A stretch of 64,000 bases of DNA, from contig OU862923.1 in NCBI GenBank assembly GCA_917880885.1, positions 26,365,770 through 26,429,769 of the forward strand, given 5' to 3'. The translations under genes were made by a program, and so were the position numbers. Shown one piece after another: positions 44,960 to 56,258 of the stretch (position 1 is its first letter; the number at the start of each line of letters is the position of its first letter). The notes beneath the pieces are model-generated. The model was not told the origin of the DNA and searched no databases. It saw nothing but the letters and a program-made list of their open reading frames with translations. The stretch is from Limnephilus marmoratus (Eukaryota > Arthropoda > Insecta > Trichoptera > Limnephilidae).

Positions 44960-45084
44960 ATATTATACACATCGTACCTAAGTGCTGCTCTGCGCTCCCC
45001 TAATAAAATACATATTTTCTACCGATGTTCATGTTTTCATTTCACATTAACAACCATAACATGGGTGCCTACCTACATTCTTTT

Positions 45085-45714
45085 ATTTTTATTACATAGT
45101 ATAAAATGAAGTCGCTCAAAATGTATGTGCGCGTAAATCTTTTAAACTACGTAACGGATTTTCATGCGGTTTTCACCAATAGATAGAGTGATTGAAGAGG
45201 AATGTTTATATGTATAATACATGTAAATTATATTAGAGAAAAGCCAAGAAATTCAAAGAAAACATATTTTTGTGCGATTTAAAACGGCTGGCGGGCCGTA
45301 CTATAGTCACTTTTGAAATTCGTTCTACGGAAGAAATTGGAAAATAGATGTCCTAGAGTAAGTAGGTATTTGATTTTCCCTTTTCAAATATCCAGTGTTG
45401 CATTGCAAGCATTGTATAATTAGTGGCGATCGCTCGAATTGCATTACATAGTATAAAAAATGTAAGTGCGCATAGATCTTTTAAACTACGAAACAGATTT
45501 TCATGCGGTTTTCACCAATAGATAGAGTGATTCAAGGGGAAGGTTTATATGTATAATACATGCTTATTATAGTAGAGAAAAGCCGAGAAATTAAAATATT
45601 CAATTCAGGCAGCGGGCAGCGGGCAGTTGGCAAGCGGGTGGTGTGGATTTTATAAAGGTTTGGTAATGGCGTTGTGTTTCGTTAGCCACAGCAATGTGTG
45701 GCCGGGTCTGCTAG
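45085..45714 (+). mobile_element. Helitron, 3' end well defined
   Basis: The 3' end has a hairpin CCACA...TGTGG followed by CCGGGTCTGCTAG and then T, a canonical Helitron terminus at 45714. Upstream, a segment with CGGATTTTCATGCGGTTTTC and ACCAATAGATAGAGTGATT occurs twice (about 45110-45250 and 45440-45590), so two copies or an internal duplication are involved. The 5' end is not certain. Confidence 0.65.
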
Positions 45715-45719
45715 TATTT

Positions 45720-46365
45720 AATAAAATTCACAGAGTAGGTATCTAGGTATCAACCTAAACTTTTATTCGCCAATAAAAATGAGATTTTGTACATAAATGC
45801 TGTGTATTACTTAGCGCCTTAAAAAAGCGCCGTTTTTTTGGCTTTGGCTAAAAGAAAATGTTTTCCTAACTGAAAACATTTCGATATTTGAAAACGTTTG
45901 GTCAATTTCAGGATAATTTGGTGAATTTCAAGATAAAAAAATGACCTTAATTCGGACATACAGACATGCCTATAACACACTTCTATGAGTTTACCTATTA
46001 TACGCAATACCGGGGTTACCGGTGAGGCGCCGCGCAGCTGAGCGGGCGGAATGGCTGATGACGTCACATTGTCAGAAAAAGAAAGGAGGTTGCGCTGTTG
46101 CCACGCGCCATACGTTGGGCGGGAATTGCGGAACCAATATGGTCAGAGGTTGGAGGGGAAGGATAATCAAGGGAGGGGACAGTTAGGAGAGGAATTTAGG
46201 GAGGAATGACAGTTAGAAAGGCGGGAACCTGTTAGCTGTTATAGAAATCGGGGTCAACATGGATTAGATATTTTTTTATTTGCAGTTATTATGCAAACGT
46301 ATCCTTGAACAAAACAAAGGGGCACATAATAATTAGTTCTGTAAGTAAATACCTACTACGAGTTC
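45720..46365. other. intergenic DNA, no gene supported
   Basis: A moderately GC-rich block at about 46015-46160 contains a TGATGACGTCACATT palindromic CRE site (around 46057-46070). The same motif TGATGACGTCACATT appears at 55716-55730. No exon is predicted. Confidence 0.45.
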
Positions 46366-46690
46366 TGTAAAGGCTATAAGATAAGTACAATAAGTAGGTA
46401 CCTACCCAGGTAAAGTAAATTCTATAAGGATTTAAATTTATGTACCTAGGTAGGTAGGTAGGTACCTGATGTTAGTTTAATACATCTGGGAGTGGTAGGT
46501 ACCTACCTACTTTTCGCCCAGTAACAGTAACTTCTGTAAAGGCTATAAGATAAGTACAATAAGTAGGTACCTACCCAGGTAAAGTAAATTCTATAAGGAT
46601 TTAAATTTATGTAGGTAAGTAGGTAGGTACCTGATGTTAGTTCTAATACATCTGGGAAGTGGTAGGTACCTACCTACTTTTCGCCTAGTA
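46366..46690 (+). repeat. tandem duplication of a ~163-bp unit
   Basis: Two consecutive units each read TTCTGTAAAGGCTATAAGAT, GGTAAAGTAAATTCTATAAG, TAGGTAGGTACCTGATGTTA and GTACCTACCTACTTTTCGCC. They differ at few positions, mostly in the length of the TAGG array, so the duplication is recent. Confidence 0.85.
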
Positions 46691-46694
46691 ACAA

Positions 46695-47160
46695 ATCTTT
46701 TGAAGTAAGACGGGAAAATCGGGACGAGAAAGTGTCACGACGGAAAATTTATGTAGGTATATTATTTGTAAATTGTAACTGATGTCGTGTTCTGATAAAC
46801 GAGTGCACATAATAACATAACTAAAAAAGGAGATACGTGACACTTTCTTGTTTGTTTTTTTTTTTGCTTTTTGCTTTCTTGTACCTTTTAAATATATTAT
46901 ATAGAGTTATAATATCAAAATATGTAAATAAAAAGTGAATTGGTTTAAATTTGGTTGACAGGGAAAAACAAAAGCGTCATGCCTACTTTGTGTGATCTCC
47001 CTTCTTACAAATCGAGTCTCTACCACTGACGTGTCTCTTGCCAATGCTTAGGTAGGTACTAAGGTACATTGAGAATGGTGACACGTGGAGTTTATAAAAA
47101 AAATACAATGACATCGTAGAAACACGAGCAAAAGATAATGTCGAGAACTTTAGTGATAAA
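46695..47160. other. intergenic DNA, nothing recognised
   Basis: AT-rich sequence with poly-T (about 46855-46870) and no supported gene or element. Confidence 0.5.
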
Positions 47161-47164
47161 GAAA

Positions 47165-47400
47165 TACTCTCAGTATCGTCCTGGTGTGAGACCACCATTC
47201 GGAATTGAAACGTTGCTTGAAATTCGAAATGGCTAAAGCTGTGTTCGGTGACCGGATCAGAACCCAGGTACTTCCCCGACTTCCTCTTCCCCATATCCTT
47301 CCCCTACCCTCTACCTTCAGTCTCACAACATACTCCAATTGGGATTGCAATAGTCTCAACGGCTCCAGGCGGTTGGGATTCTTGTGCGATATTCACATAA
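47165..47400 (-). repeat. SINE-like dispersed repeat, best copy
   Basis: On the - strand it runs from GAATATCGCACAAGAATCCC through CAATTGGAGTATGTTGTGAG, a purine-rich AAGG segment and CTGATCCGGTCACCGAAC to CGATACTGAGAGTATTTC. Other copies lie at 11380-11560, 12400-12610, 37890-38005, 39215-39415, 52440-52540 and 54590-54770. No A/B box promoter was recognised, so the SINE label is only descriptive. Confidence 0.6.
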
Positions 47401-47572
47401 AAAAATCATTATGATAAATAAAGTTTTGCAGTAAGTAGGTGGGTACCTACCCAAAAACAAACAATGAAAAATGCATAAACGAAAAAGGTAAACATTTTTG
47501 AATGTTCGAATGCACTTTTATCACATAGATAATAATATACATAGACAACAACGTAAGGAAGGTAGGTACTTA

Positions 47573-48190
47573 CATGGTGGTAGTTCTGAGTAAGTCCTGC
47601 TTAAAAATAATATTATTCTTGGGGGTGCGATAACAGCAGGAACCCTGCATAAATTTCCCACGAAATGTTCTCTTGGTCTGGTGGTAATGATGCACCCCAA
47701 TTTGATGAATGTTTCTGTTGCTATTACTTCTTGGGATAATGTTCAGGTCACCGGGCATGTTAGGGTAAATGTCCCTGATCACAGCGAATCGCATCAACCC
47801 TCTGGGTTCTCTTAAAATGTTTTTTGTTTTTGTTTTTTTATAATCGTAGTAATATTCTTAACGATTTTTACAATCACTTTACAACTAACAAAATACGTAC
47901 AATAACAAAGTCTTTTTGTCAACTATTCTCAAAAATGAAGCACTCAACTACAAAGTAAGCACTTATATTTTTCGCCTTATATCAAGAGCAAAATCTTTCT
48001 AACCCCGAAACCATCAAATAAAAGCTAGACAACTTATCAACAGCTTATTAAAACGCCAATTTTCATATATTGAATGACTTCCCTTGATCAAAATCGTCAC
48101 TTAAACTTCCGATCTTTAAATATTCCATTAAATTCACGAGAGCACAGCGTAGATATTGTATTGTTTGATCGAACTTTGGCGGAAGAGTGA
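47573..48190 (-). CDS. candidate first exon of an unidentified gene
   Basis: On the - strand an ATG at about 47795 opens 75 codons, beginning MRFAVIRDIYPNMPGDLNII and rich in Asn, His and Arg. It runs up to a consensus donor GTAAGT (47578-47573). Upstream is about 350 bases of leader-like DNA. Before that lies a GC-richer promoter-like block with a TTACGTCAC site and (CT)n tract (48185-48265). No downstream partner exon was found. It could be an alternative far-upstream exon of the bZIP gene, although the phase does not give the bZIP frame, or a separate gene or lncRNA. Confidence 0.3.
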
Positions 48191-48889
48191 CGTAAAGCGG
48201 CGAATTTACTACGAAAGGAGCTCCCGAGCGGGATTGCATCAGCCAAGCGCGAGAGAGAGAGATGGCCTTATGGTTTCATAAATACGCTAGAAGAAGACAA
48301 GGCATGTCACATGAATTTTCTTTTCATATAAAATGAAAACCCGTTTACATTTTGACGATAGGAAACGGATGACGTGATGACTGAAAACCGTCTGATTGAC
48401 ATAACTTATTTTATTTTTATATAATGTAAATGTATATGGAGTTATGCTAAACAAATATTTGGGAATGGAAGGTGTTGGCTAAGTACCTAACTAGGTGCAT
48501 TAAACTATGGCCGGTTAGAATGTCAGAATGTTCCGGAACAAAGTTTTTCCTGCGCAATATTAGGAGAGCCACGCTTTTCAGCGCCGGATCTGCCATACGT
48601 TCAAAAACGTGCAAAAACCTGGCGCCAACTCCGAAGGGGCGCCGTGAGAAAATAAATATTGTGTTAAAATTTAGTTATAATATTCCCTGAATCGTTTAAA
48701 AATTACCCATAGTACGAAATAATTACTACGCTCTAGCAACACTTTCCAAAGAAACAGAATGCGCACGCATCAGGTTGGTATCAACGGCTTACGAATTTAT
48801 AGTCAGTTACAGAATTTTTTTACAAATTCCATATATTTAGTTTAAACGTAAAATCTATTTTTCCATATATCTTTTACCGTCTTTTACGT

Positions 48890-49005
48890 CGAATAAGTGC
48901 GATCCAAATTCAATAACCAATCACAGCGCGGTATTTTTGTTCGTAAGTCGTTGATACCATACGTCAGTGTTTAGTGTTTGTTCGCTCAACACAGGGGAAA
49001 TGCAA
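48890..49005 (+). promoter_or_regulatory. possible + strand promoter
   Basis: AACCAATCACAGCG (CCAAT-type) is followed about 50 bases later by an arthropod initiator-like TCAGT (48963-48967). It is oriented away from the - strand candidate at 47573-48190, so a divergent promoter pair is possible. No exon with coding evidence follows. Confidence 0.25.
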
Positions 49006-49647
49006 GGTACAAATTTGAGGTTATATTCTTATTATCACTGCTCACTGTCTCTCGTCGGGACTGCCTGTTGCTAGTCAGAAGCTGTAGATGCTATTCTTGT
49101 GTTGTACGTTGCCATGAGAACGTATTTGTATTTGCTTTTTCTAATATTCGCGTTGGGTATATAGGTACATAAACGCAGTAAATCTCAAGAATGTCTAATG
49201 GACCTAGTTCAGCGAAACCACCCGCATTGTCTCGTAACCTATATTTTAAATCATGGTACGGGCACAAACAAACAATTTGTTGTATTATTTTAAAGCATAA
49301 CTTGCAAAGAGTTTTTCCTAAAATAATTAAAATAGCACCATAATTTATGTTTACCCAATAGATTCAGAGAGTATAGGGCTCCTCTCTTTAAAAAAAACGA
49401 GTGTGAGAGCTACCGCCAGGTCACTTGGAAAAGTTACACCCTTTATATGTCTTGATTTTATTTGATAAATTAGTGTAAAAAAATAATAAAAAAAAAGAAT
49501 AAAAAAATTGGGGTGAACGAATTTTTAATCAAAATAAAAATGTAGGGGGGGGGGGGCGCTATCGGTACCTACTGCACAGGGCGCCAGATTTCGTAGATCC
49601 GGCCCTGACGCTTTTTGCAATTTTTTAATTTATTTATTGCGGAATGC

Positions 49648-50697
49648 CAGCCCCGGATCTAATGGGGGGCAAGCCGGGGCCCATGCCCCGGGCGGCAAGT
49701 TCAGAGGGCGGCCAAACTCAACTTTGACCACGGAATAAATAATAGTACAAGTAGAGAAATTTCACGGCCATATTAACTCGACTGATACCCAGAGCCCTGA
49801 GTGAGACGTGCTGCACGAACATTTATTATTCGCGAGGCGCGTAGGCATAGTTCAAAATACGCACCCGACCCGCTCGCCCGCAGGAACCACAGATCGCGGC
49901 AGCACGCGTCTGCTCTGGTTACCGTGCATGCGAAAGAGATGAAGCTATATTCGAAAACTCCCTCGTCGATCTCTCTCCACGACAGTGTTTTGTTTTAAAA
50001 ATGTGTCAAAAGTGTGTTGTTTATTTTTACTCTTTAGTACTTGTTGATCAACCGAAGGTACAATACTGATGTCATTAGTGTCGCATCAATAAATCTATCG
50101 CAGTTCATCGATCGCTTTTCTGGGTAAGTATTTTATATAACTATCTTATGCTTTTTAAGTTACTATATTTATTTTTTAAACTCAATTTAATACGTGCAAT
50201 CACTTACGTCGTCAATTCGTCATTATTCAAACTTACTTAAAATTTTTACGTCGTTATGCGTGTCATGATTTGTTTATTACACGATGGCAGCCATCATATG
50301 ACTGAGAAGTAAAACAGCCTTTTTATTTCAGCTTTTATTTAAATATAATGCAATGTAGCAGTTTAAAACGAATAAGCAGCCAGCAAGATAAATTTCAGTT
50401 GTGATTTCATCTGCTGAAGCATTTTGATGGAAACCATTCTCGTGTTCAAAGTGCAGTTTTAAAATTCTGGTTGCAGACTATATGCAGCCAGAATTTAAGG
50501 AAAACCATTTGCATGTTCTGGTTGTAGCTATAATTAAATTTCTTAATTAGTTACAGTAAAACCAGTTCTTTGATTCGAATATGGCCCACCCCCCCCCCCC
50601 CCCCAGCAAGGTTAAAATAAATATAGATACCTAAGTGGGCGGGGGCGGCATTTTTCAGTTTTTGCCCCGCCTAAAAAAAAACGAAGATCCGGGGCTG
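49648..50697. mobile_element. non-autonomous hAT element, 1050 bp
   Basis: The ends CAGCCCCGGATCT and AGATCCGGGGCTG are perfect 13-bp inverted repeats. They are flanked by an exact 8-bp duplication CGGAATGC (49640-49647 and 50698-50705). The interior has no hAT transposase. It does contain a segment with a donor-like CTGGGTAAGTATT at about 50119-50131, possibly captured gene sequence. Confidence 0.88.
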
Positions 50698-50705
50698 CGG
50701 AATGC

Positions 50706-51500
50706 TTCGAGTAGTTAGTTAGTCATCCTATAAAGTGTACAATACAGATAATATGAATGTATTTGGGTATACCGGTAGAATCGAAAGAGGATTTTTTAAA
50801 AACATCTATTTAAATAAGTGTCTGTGGCGGGAGGGAGGACATCGGACGGGCGGCGTGAATTTGAATTTTTATACAATTCTGGTTTTATTCCGAGATTGAT
50901 AAAATTTTTGCGTACTTGACCTTCAAACTAAAGGAAGGTACAGGGTAACTGTCCTAGTTAAAGTTCGATTTCCAAAACTCCGTGTCAAGCCCGGGCAACG
51001 CCGGGAACTTCAACTATTTAAAATAATACTGGAATTAAAAATAATAGATTGAGCGTAGCAAAGTCATGTTCGAACTCGCCCATTTTGCATTCCGTCTGTC
51101 TGTAAATTTGTTTGTAGGTTCGAGACGGTGGCCGTGTTAGATACTCTCATTTTTTTATCCGCCAGAGTGGCCAGATTTCACACGGATCTTCTAAAAAATG
51201 TGAAATCAGAATAATCAATATTATGGTACCTATCTACCTGCCTGAAGAAATTTTAAAACGAATTGTCATTGAGATAGTGACATTTCTTTGGATAAATTGT
51301 ATAATCTTTATTTGAAATTAAAATAATGTTAAGTACAGAAAATAAATGTTTTTTTAATAAAGTAGGTAGGTATTTGTACCTATTTACAAATCTTAATATT
51401 TCAGAATAAATTTTTGTTTACAAAATAGAAAACATATATTTTTGGAAGCGAGGTCCACTGTTCACAGAAATACTATATTAGTTAGGTAGTTATTTTAACC
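50706..51500. other. intergenic DNA with repeat scraps
   Basis: CAAGCCCGGGCAACGCCGGG (about 50988-51004) is a Helitron-like word. No exon is supported. Confidence 0.5.
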
Positions 51501-51507
51501 TAGCACA

Positions 51508-52015
51508 GAGGTCGGCAAAGAGCGGCTCTTTGGCCCAAATGTCCACGGACAGGCGCGCAAGACCCGCCGATGGTATCGGCGTATGACGACTGCGGGGTCT
51601 GTTTCGAAACCCTATTACAGGAATTAAAGCATTTCTCCTTGAGAAGGGCGTTCACTATCCAGAACTAACAGACGATTAGTGGATCCAAAATTTTTATTTC
51701 ATGGTAGACGTTACGTCTCATCTAAATCAGCAATCGTAAACTACAAGGGAAAGGAAACACAATTTTTTCGATGTTAGAAAAAGTCGTTTCATTCGAAAAC
51801 AAATTATCCCTTTTTGCTCAAGATTTTGAAAGGGAAACATTGTTTCACTCTCTGAGTCTGCTGAAGCATCACCAAGAAAATAATTCCTCCATTGACAAAT
51901 ATTACTTCAAAACAACCATTTTAAATATGATGGAAGCGTTTCTCAGATGCTTTCAGCAATTTAAAAACAGCAGAGCGGCCTTAGCATTTGTCAAACACCC
52001 TCTTAGGCAGGCCGC
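51508..52015 (+). mobile_element. hAT (Charlie/Buster-like) transposase relic
   Basis: CAGAGGTCGGCAAAGAGCGG looks like a hAT terminus. From 51771 the + strand reads EKVVSFENKLSLFAQDFERE, FHSLSLLKHHQENNSSIDKY, then FLRCFQQFKNSRAALAFVKH. This is the part of hAT-derived ZBED5/GTF2IRD2-like proteins that precedes the dimerisation domain. Most of the transposase is missing, so it is an internally deleted or truncated copy. Confidence 0.65.
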
Positions 52016-52239
52016 ACACAGGAGCCAAACGCTACACGAATGCAATATTTACGTCATCACAATATGCATGCTACATTTATGTTTGGAGTATATGTGTCGC
52101 GTACAAGCACACCGGACGTACAGTTGTGGTTTATACCTACTCGAAAATGTCAACATCATCTGACGACACGGATTTCTTGATGTGGAAATTAATTAGAAAC
52201 AAATATGTTATTGGGTTCACAATTTTCAAAAAAAAATTT

Positions 52240-52440
52240 TCAGCCAGGACCGGATTAAAGATACCGGGGCCCCTAGGCAATGCACGTCTCTGGGCCCCTT
52301 TACCATAGGGACCCCTGGCCGATGCGTGGCCCCTAGGCAGTGGCCTACACTGCCTTATGAACAATACAGCCCTGCCAGGGCCGGATTAAACATATCGGGG
52401 CCCCTAGGCAGTTGCCTACACTGCCTTATGGATAATATGG
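52240..52440 (+). repeat. tandemly repeated CCGGATTAAA/GGGGCCCCTAGGCA units
   Basis: GGACCGGATTAAAGATACCG and GGGCCGGATTAAACATATCG begin two units of about 130 bases, each with GGGGCCCCTAGGCA and CCTACACTGCCTTATG words. They look like ends of a DNA transposon. The ORFs across it have no domain. Confidence 0.6.
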
Positions 52441-52540
52441 CCCTGCCTTCAGCCTCACAATATACCCCAATTAGGGATGCCATAGTCTCACTGGTTCCAG
52501 ACGGGAGCATTTGGGACTCTTGTGCGGTATTCAAATAAAA
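52440..52540 (+). repeat. SINE-like dispersed repeat copy
   Basis: CCTCACAATATACCCCAATT and GGGACTCTTGTGCGGTATTC identify the family of 47165-47400. Confidence 0.6.
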
Positions 52541-52544
52541 ATAA

Positions 52545-53880
52545 TAAATTGTGCACACGAACAAATATTTCAAAATGAAACATTTTTTGCCATACAATAC
52601 AATTAAAAAAACAATGTATATATTTTTTTAATATATCAAATTGTTTATTTATGTACGTATCTACTTTATACCAACTGTGTTTACGCATTTCACTTGTATC
52701 TATTTATGTTTATGCACTTTGGTACACAAATTACAAATAACTACTTATTCAGAAAAAATTCTGGAAATGAGAATTCAATATCAATTTCATCTGAACCATA
52801 CTATAGGCTTCAGCTCCGCATCAGCTGCGCGAAAAACACAGCTTGCAGTGGAACGAAATCTAGTTCTAAAAAAGTCCGTTTGTGAGCGCTGATGACTAAA
52901 TCGGAATTCTGGTTTACTGGTAATACGCTCTTAAATATGAAATCAAGTTTTATTCAGCGTACCCATAATTTAATGAACTGCTAAAATTATAATAAACCAG
53001 ATGAAGTCCCCGGCGACGCCCGGGCTTTACACAGAGTTTTCGAAGTCAAATGTAGACAGTGACCTTCCTCTTGTAAACATAAAAGTAACATTCAGTTACT
53101 TTTATGTTTCTAAATACCTATCTGTGAACATTAATAATTGGTCTTTTTTTGTTATCCTCTTATGTATATTATATTATTGACTATTTATGTTCTTTAAATA
53201 AATAAATACAATTTTTTTCTTTCGGCGAGCCAATTCTTCAACATAATATTTGTTTTCCCATTTGTACATTTTTTTATTTCAGCAGGTCACATATTTAATA
53301 AATTTGGTATCATGTAGCCAAGCGTTCTTTGTCCATGTTTGTTTAAGCGCTTAGGTACAATTAGTCCTTCATTTAGCGTAAAACGGGTATTTATTTATTT
53401 ATTGAAAAAAATAAGAAGTACATGAGAAACATAAGCTGCATATCTCACTAGGGCATTCCTGTATCGAGATATGCAGTTTTACATTGTAATTTAAACAAAA
53501 AACATACATATGAACTAAATAAAAATATAATTATAAACCTACAAAAAAATATAACAATAAGCAAATTAAAGATAACATAACAATAAGCAAATTAGATACT
53601 ATAACAATAAGCAAATTAAAAAGTACATAATAATATATAATATATATTATAAGTTATTATAAGTGTGGTCCAGTTTATGTATGTATATAGGGCTATTCAC
53701 ATGCTGAGATATAATTTTATACCACAGAATTGCTCTTACTGAGAGAATTTTGAGATTCTGATAAAAGTGCGGAACATTATGTCTTTGTTCGTATAAACTT
53801 TAATGCGCTAATAATTTAACTAATGATTTTTGAACCGATTGAACATGATTTACATTTGTGTTACAGAAAAGTCCCCAGGC
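52545..53880. other. AT-rich intergenic DNA
   Basis: A tandem of ATAACAATAAGCAAATTA units lies at about 53550-53620. GTCCCCGGCGACGCCCGGGC at about 53007-53026 is a Helitron-like word. No gene is seen. Confidence 0.5.
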
Positions 53881-53904
53881 TGTAATTCCATACCTTATAA
53901 TAGA

Positions 53905-54560
53905 TTAAGCTAATGATAAATAAATTATTCGAAGTGTGCATATTGGAACATAGAATTTTAATTTATATAATCTGCTAACAATAGATCTGAGTCGTTCACA
54001 GACTTTATTTATTTGTGAATCCCATTTGAAAAAACAGTCAATAATAACACCTAAATAAACATATTCTTTAACCAGTTCAATATTTTCACATGTGCACAAT
54101 GTAGAGATACCGACATGTAAGCAATCTGAAGTGTGTGTTTTAATTTCAGGTGTAATAATATTTGCCTCGGCATTGGGTGATCTAATATGTATCAATTTAG
54201 TTTTTTTTGCATTTATAATTAAACCAGAGTCATGAGACCATTTCAAAAGTTCAATGTAATCTTCTTGTAAGAGTTTAATACGTAATGGCAGATCACTGCA
54301 TGAAATTACCAATGCAGTATCATCCGCGTACATGAAGTGTTTTACATGTTTAAAAATGTACTTAATAAAAGATACATAAATGATATATAAAATTGGACCT
54401 AATATGGAACCTTGAGGAACGCCTGCTAAAATTCGTCTTTTTTGACATGTGTTCAATATCTTTATTTCCATGCACCAGTTGTTCAAGTAACTTTCAAAGA
54501 GTTTTAGAAGTCTTCCTCTTATTCCTATGATTTCTAGTATTTGCAATAATTTTCTATGAT
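53905..54560 (-). mobile_element. non-LTR retrotransposon reverse transcriptase fragment
   Basis: The - strand encodes about 213 residues with GVPQGSILGPILYIIY and FMYADDTALVI, the conserved blocks of a non-LTR reverse transcriptase. ADD is the catalytic motif. KKTKLIHIRS and VKEYVYLGVIID follow. The style is Jockey/RTE-like. It is cut at the 5' side near 54560, next to a SINE-like repeat, and has no complete ORF. The intact frame over 200 codons suggests a fairly recent insertion. Confidence 0.85.
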
Positions 54561-54589
54561 TATGATTGCTTGAAATGGATTTAGCCGTG

Positions 54590-54770
54590 TTTTGTGACCA
54601 GATCTGAATAGCCAGGTACTTTCCAACTTTCTCTTCCTCGTTTTCTTCCCCTCCTCACCACCTTTAAACTCACAACATACCCCATTAGTTGAAACCCAAT
54701 TGGGGATGCCATAGTCTTACTGGCTCCGGATGGTCGGGAGTAGTCGGAACTCTTGTGCAGTATTTACAGG
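54590..54770 (+). repeat. SINE-like dispersed repeat copy
   Basis: AGATCTGAATAGCCAGGTAC, CTCACAACATACCCCATTAG and TGGGGATGCCATAGTCTTAC place it in the family of 47165-47400. It abuts the truncated LINE end at 54560. Confidence 0.6.
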
Positions 54771-54774
54771 ATGT

Positions 54775-56258
54775 GGAAGTCAGAGTTTACTCGTACCGAA
54801 TAGTAAACTCTGACTTTATGAATACATAAATCGTATTTCGAAAAAATACACTATTACATGGAAAAGCTATCAGAGGGTTGGTGAAATACTCCCTATTACA
54901 GTTACACACCATGGTGAAAATAATTATTTTTACAATACAAAAAGATTTATTTTATTATAAAATTATAAAATCTTGAAGGATATTTAGATTTAATGTATAT
55001 ACTTACATAAACACTATCAAGGTGAACATTTTTTTTATTTATATATGTATCTTAAAAATAAGGGTGGTATCATATACCTTGCTTTTCATAAAAAAATTAT
55101 CAAGACAAAGTATGAAATTTGGACTAACAATTAAGGTATAAATACAGGCATCTACAGTAGCGTGGGCCGATTTTTTTTCTACTGGGAGAACCAGTTGTTC
55201 TTGTCTTCTGTAGCGGACGTATCGATATGAATGTTATACATAGACATCCAAATTTAATAAAAGATGAGGGGAAAAGTCAACTATGACGGTACGAAGAGGG
55301 GGAAGATGACTGTGATTCGTTAAAAAATCAATCTGACAGTATATAGGCATCTTGCATTATAATATCACCATTTAGTTCTTAAAAGTAAAATCTGCTTTTG
55401 AATGAATAGACCTTTTTACGTGGGAGCGCGAATTGCTCGCCACATTATTAACATATTTGTGAAGTCCAAATACGGCAAAGTAAAGTTCGCATCTTTCCAA
55501 ATACAAATATTTGTTGCCGTATTTAGTTAAGACACTTTTACAAATGTTTCATAATTTACTTACCCCTGTAACCAGCGACGATCACACTGGAGAACCGTCC
55601 ACATTCGTTATGATCGACGTATTTTAGGGTGTAATGTATAGCACAAGCTAGCATTTTTGCCGTGTTATTTCGTAAAATGTACGATGCGAGCTCGACGCTG
55701 GTCAGGACAAGAATGATGACGTCACATTTTTTAGATTCAGGCGAGGCTCTCGCAAGCTCAGCCGGTTCCAAGGAACCGGTATGGAGAGGGGGAAATAATA
55801 CCCTTTTATCACTTAGGGCAGGTCTATATATATTCATATGTCTATGATGTTATATTATATTAACAGCTTCTGTGGTCGAGTCTCCACCCTCTCGTAAAGT
55901 CCAGATTCTTCACATTGTGCATACACAGTGTTTATTAGTAAATTAGAAGTACTTTCCGAAGGAAGATGATTCTACTTCATATTCTATAGTAATTTGTTAG
56001 TCGTCGTTGCCACGGTAATGAATTCTTTTAGTTTCTACTTAGTTACATTACTGGAATGTTTAGAATTGCATTTGCACAGATTTAATCAATGACATTATGA
56101 AAATACAAAACACGTTAATTTCATACTAATCGAACAAACAATGTAGCACCTCTTATGAAAAGAATAGCCAGTCAAAGAATATGTGTGCACAAAAGAAATA
56201 GCTATATGAACAGCCCGCTAAAGTCTATCCACTGGACCTAGTTCATGAAATAATAATA
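54775..56258. other. intergenic DNA, no gene supported
   Basis: A TGACGTCA site at 55719-55726 is the only regulatory-looking word. ORFs near 55556-55847 overlap on both strands and carry no recognised domain. Confidence 0.5.

Noticed and set aside
49800..50131. A 5' exon ending in a GTAAGT-type donor
   Set aside because: It lies wholly inside the hAT element 49648-50697. It may be captured sequence but cannot be supported as a gene.
52641..52892. Overlapping ORFs of 63-83 codons
   Set aside because: No domain, no splice context and no codon pattern distinguish them from random AT-rich sequence.
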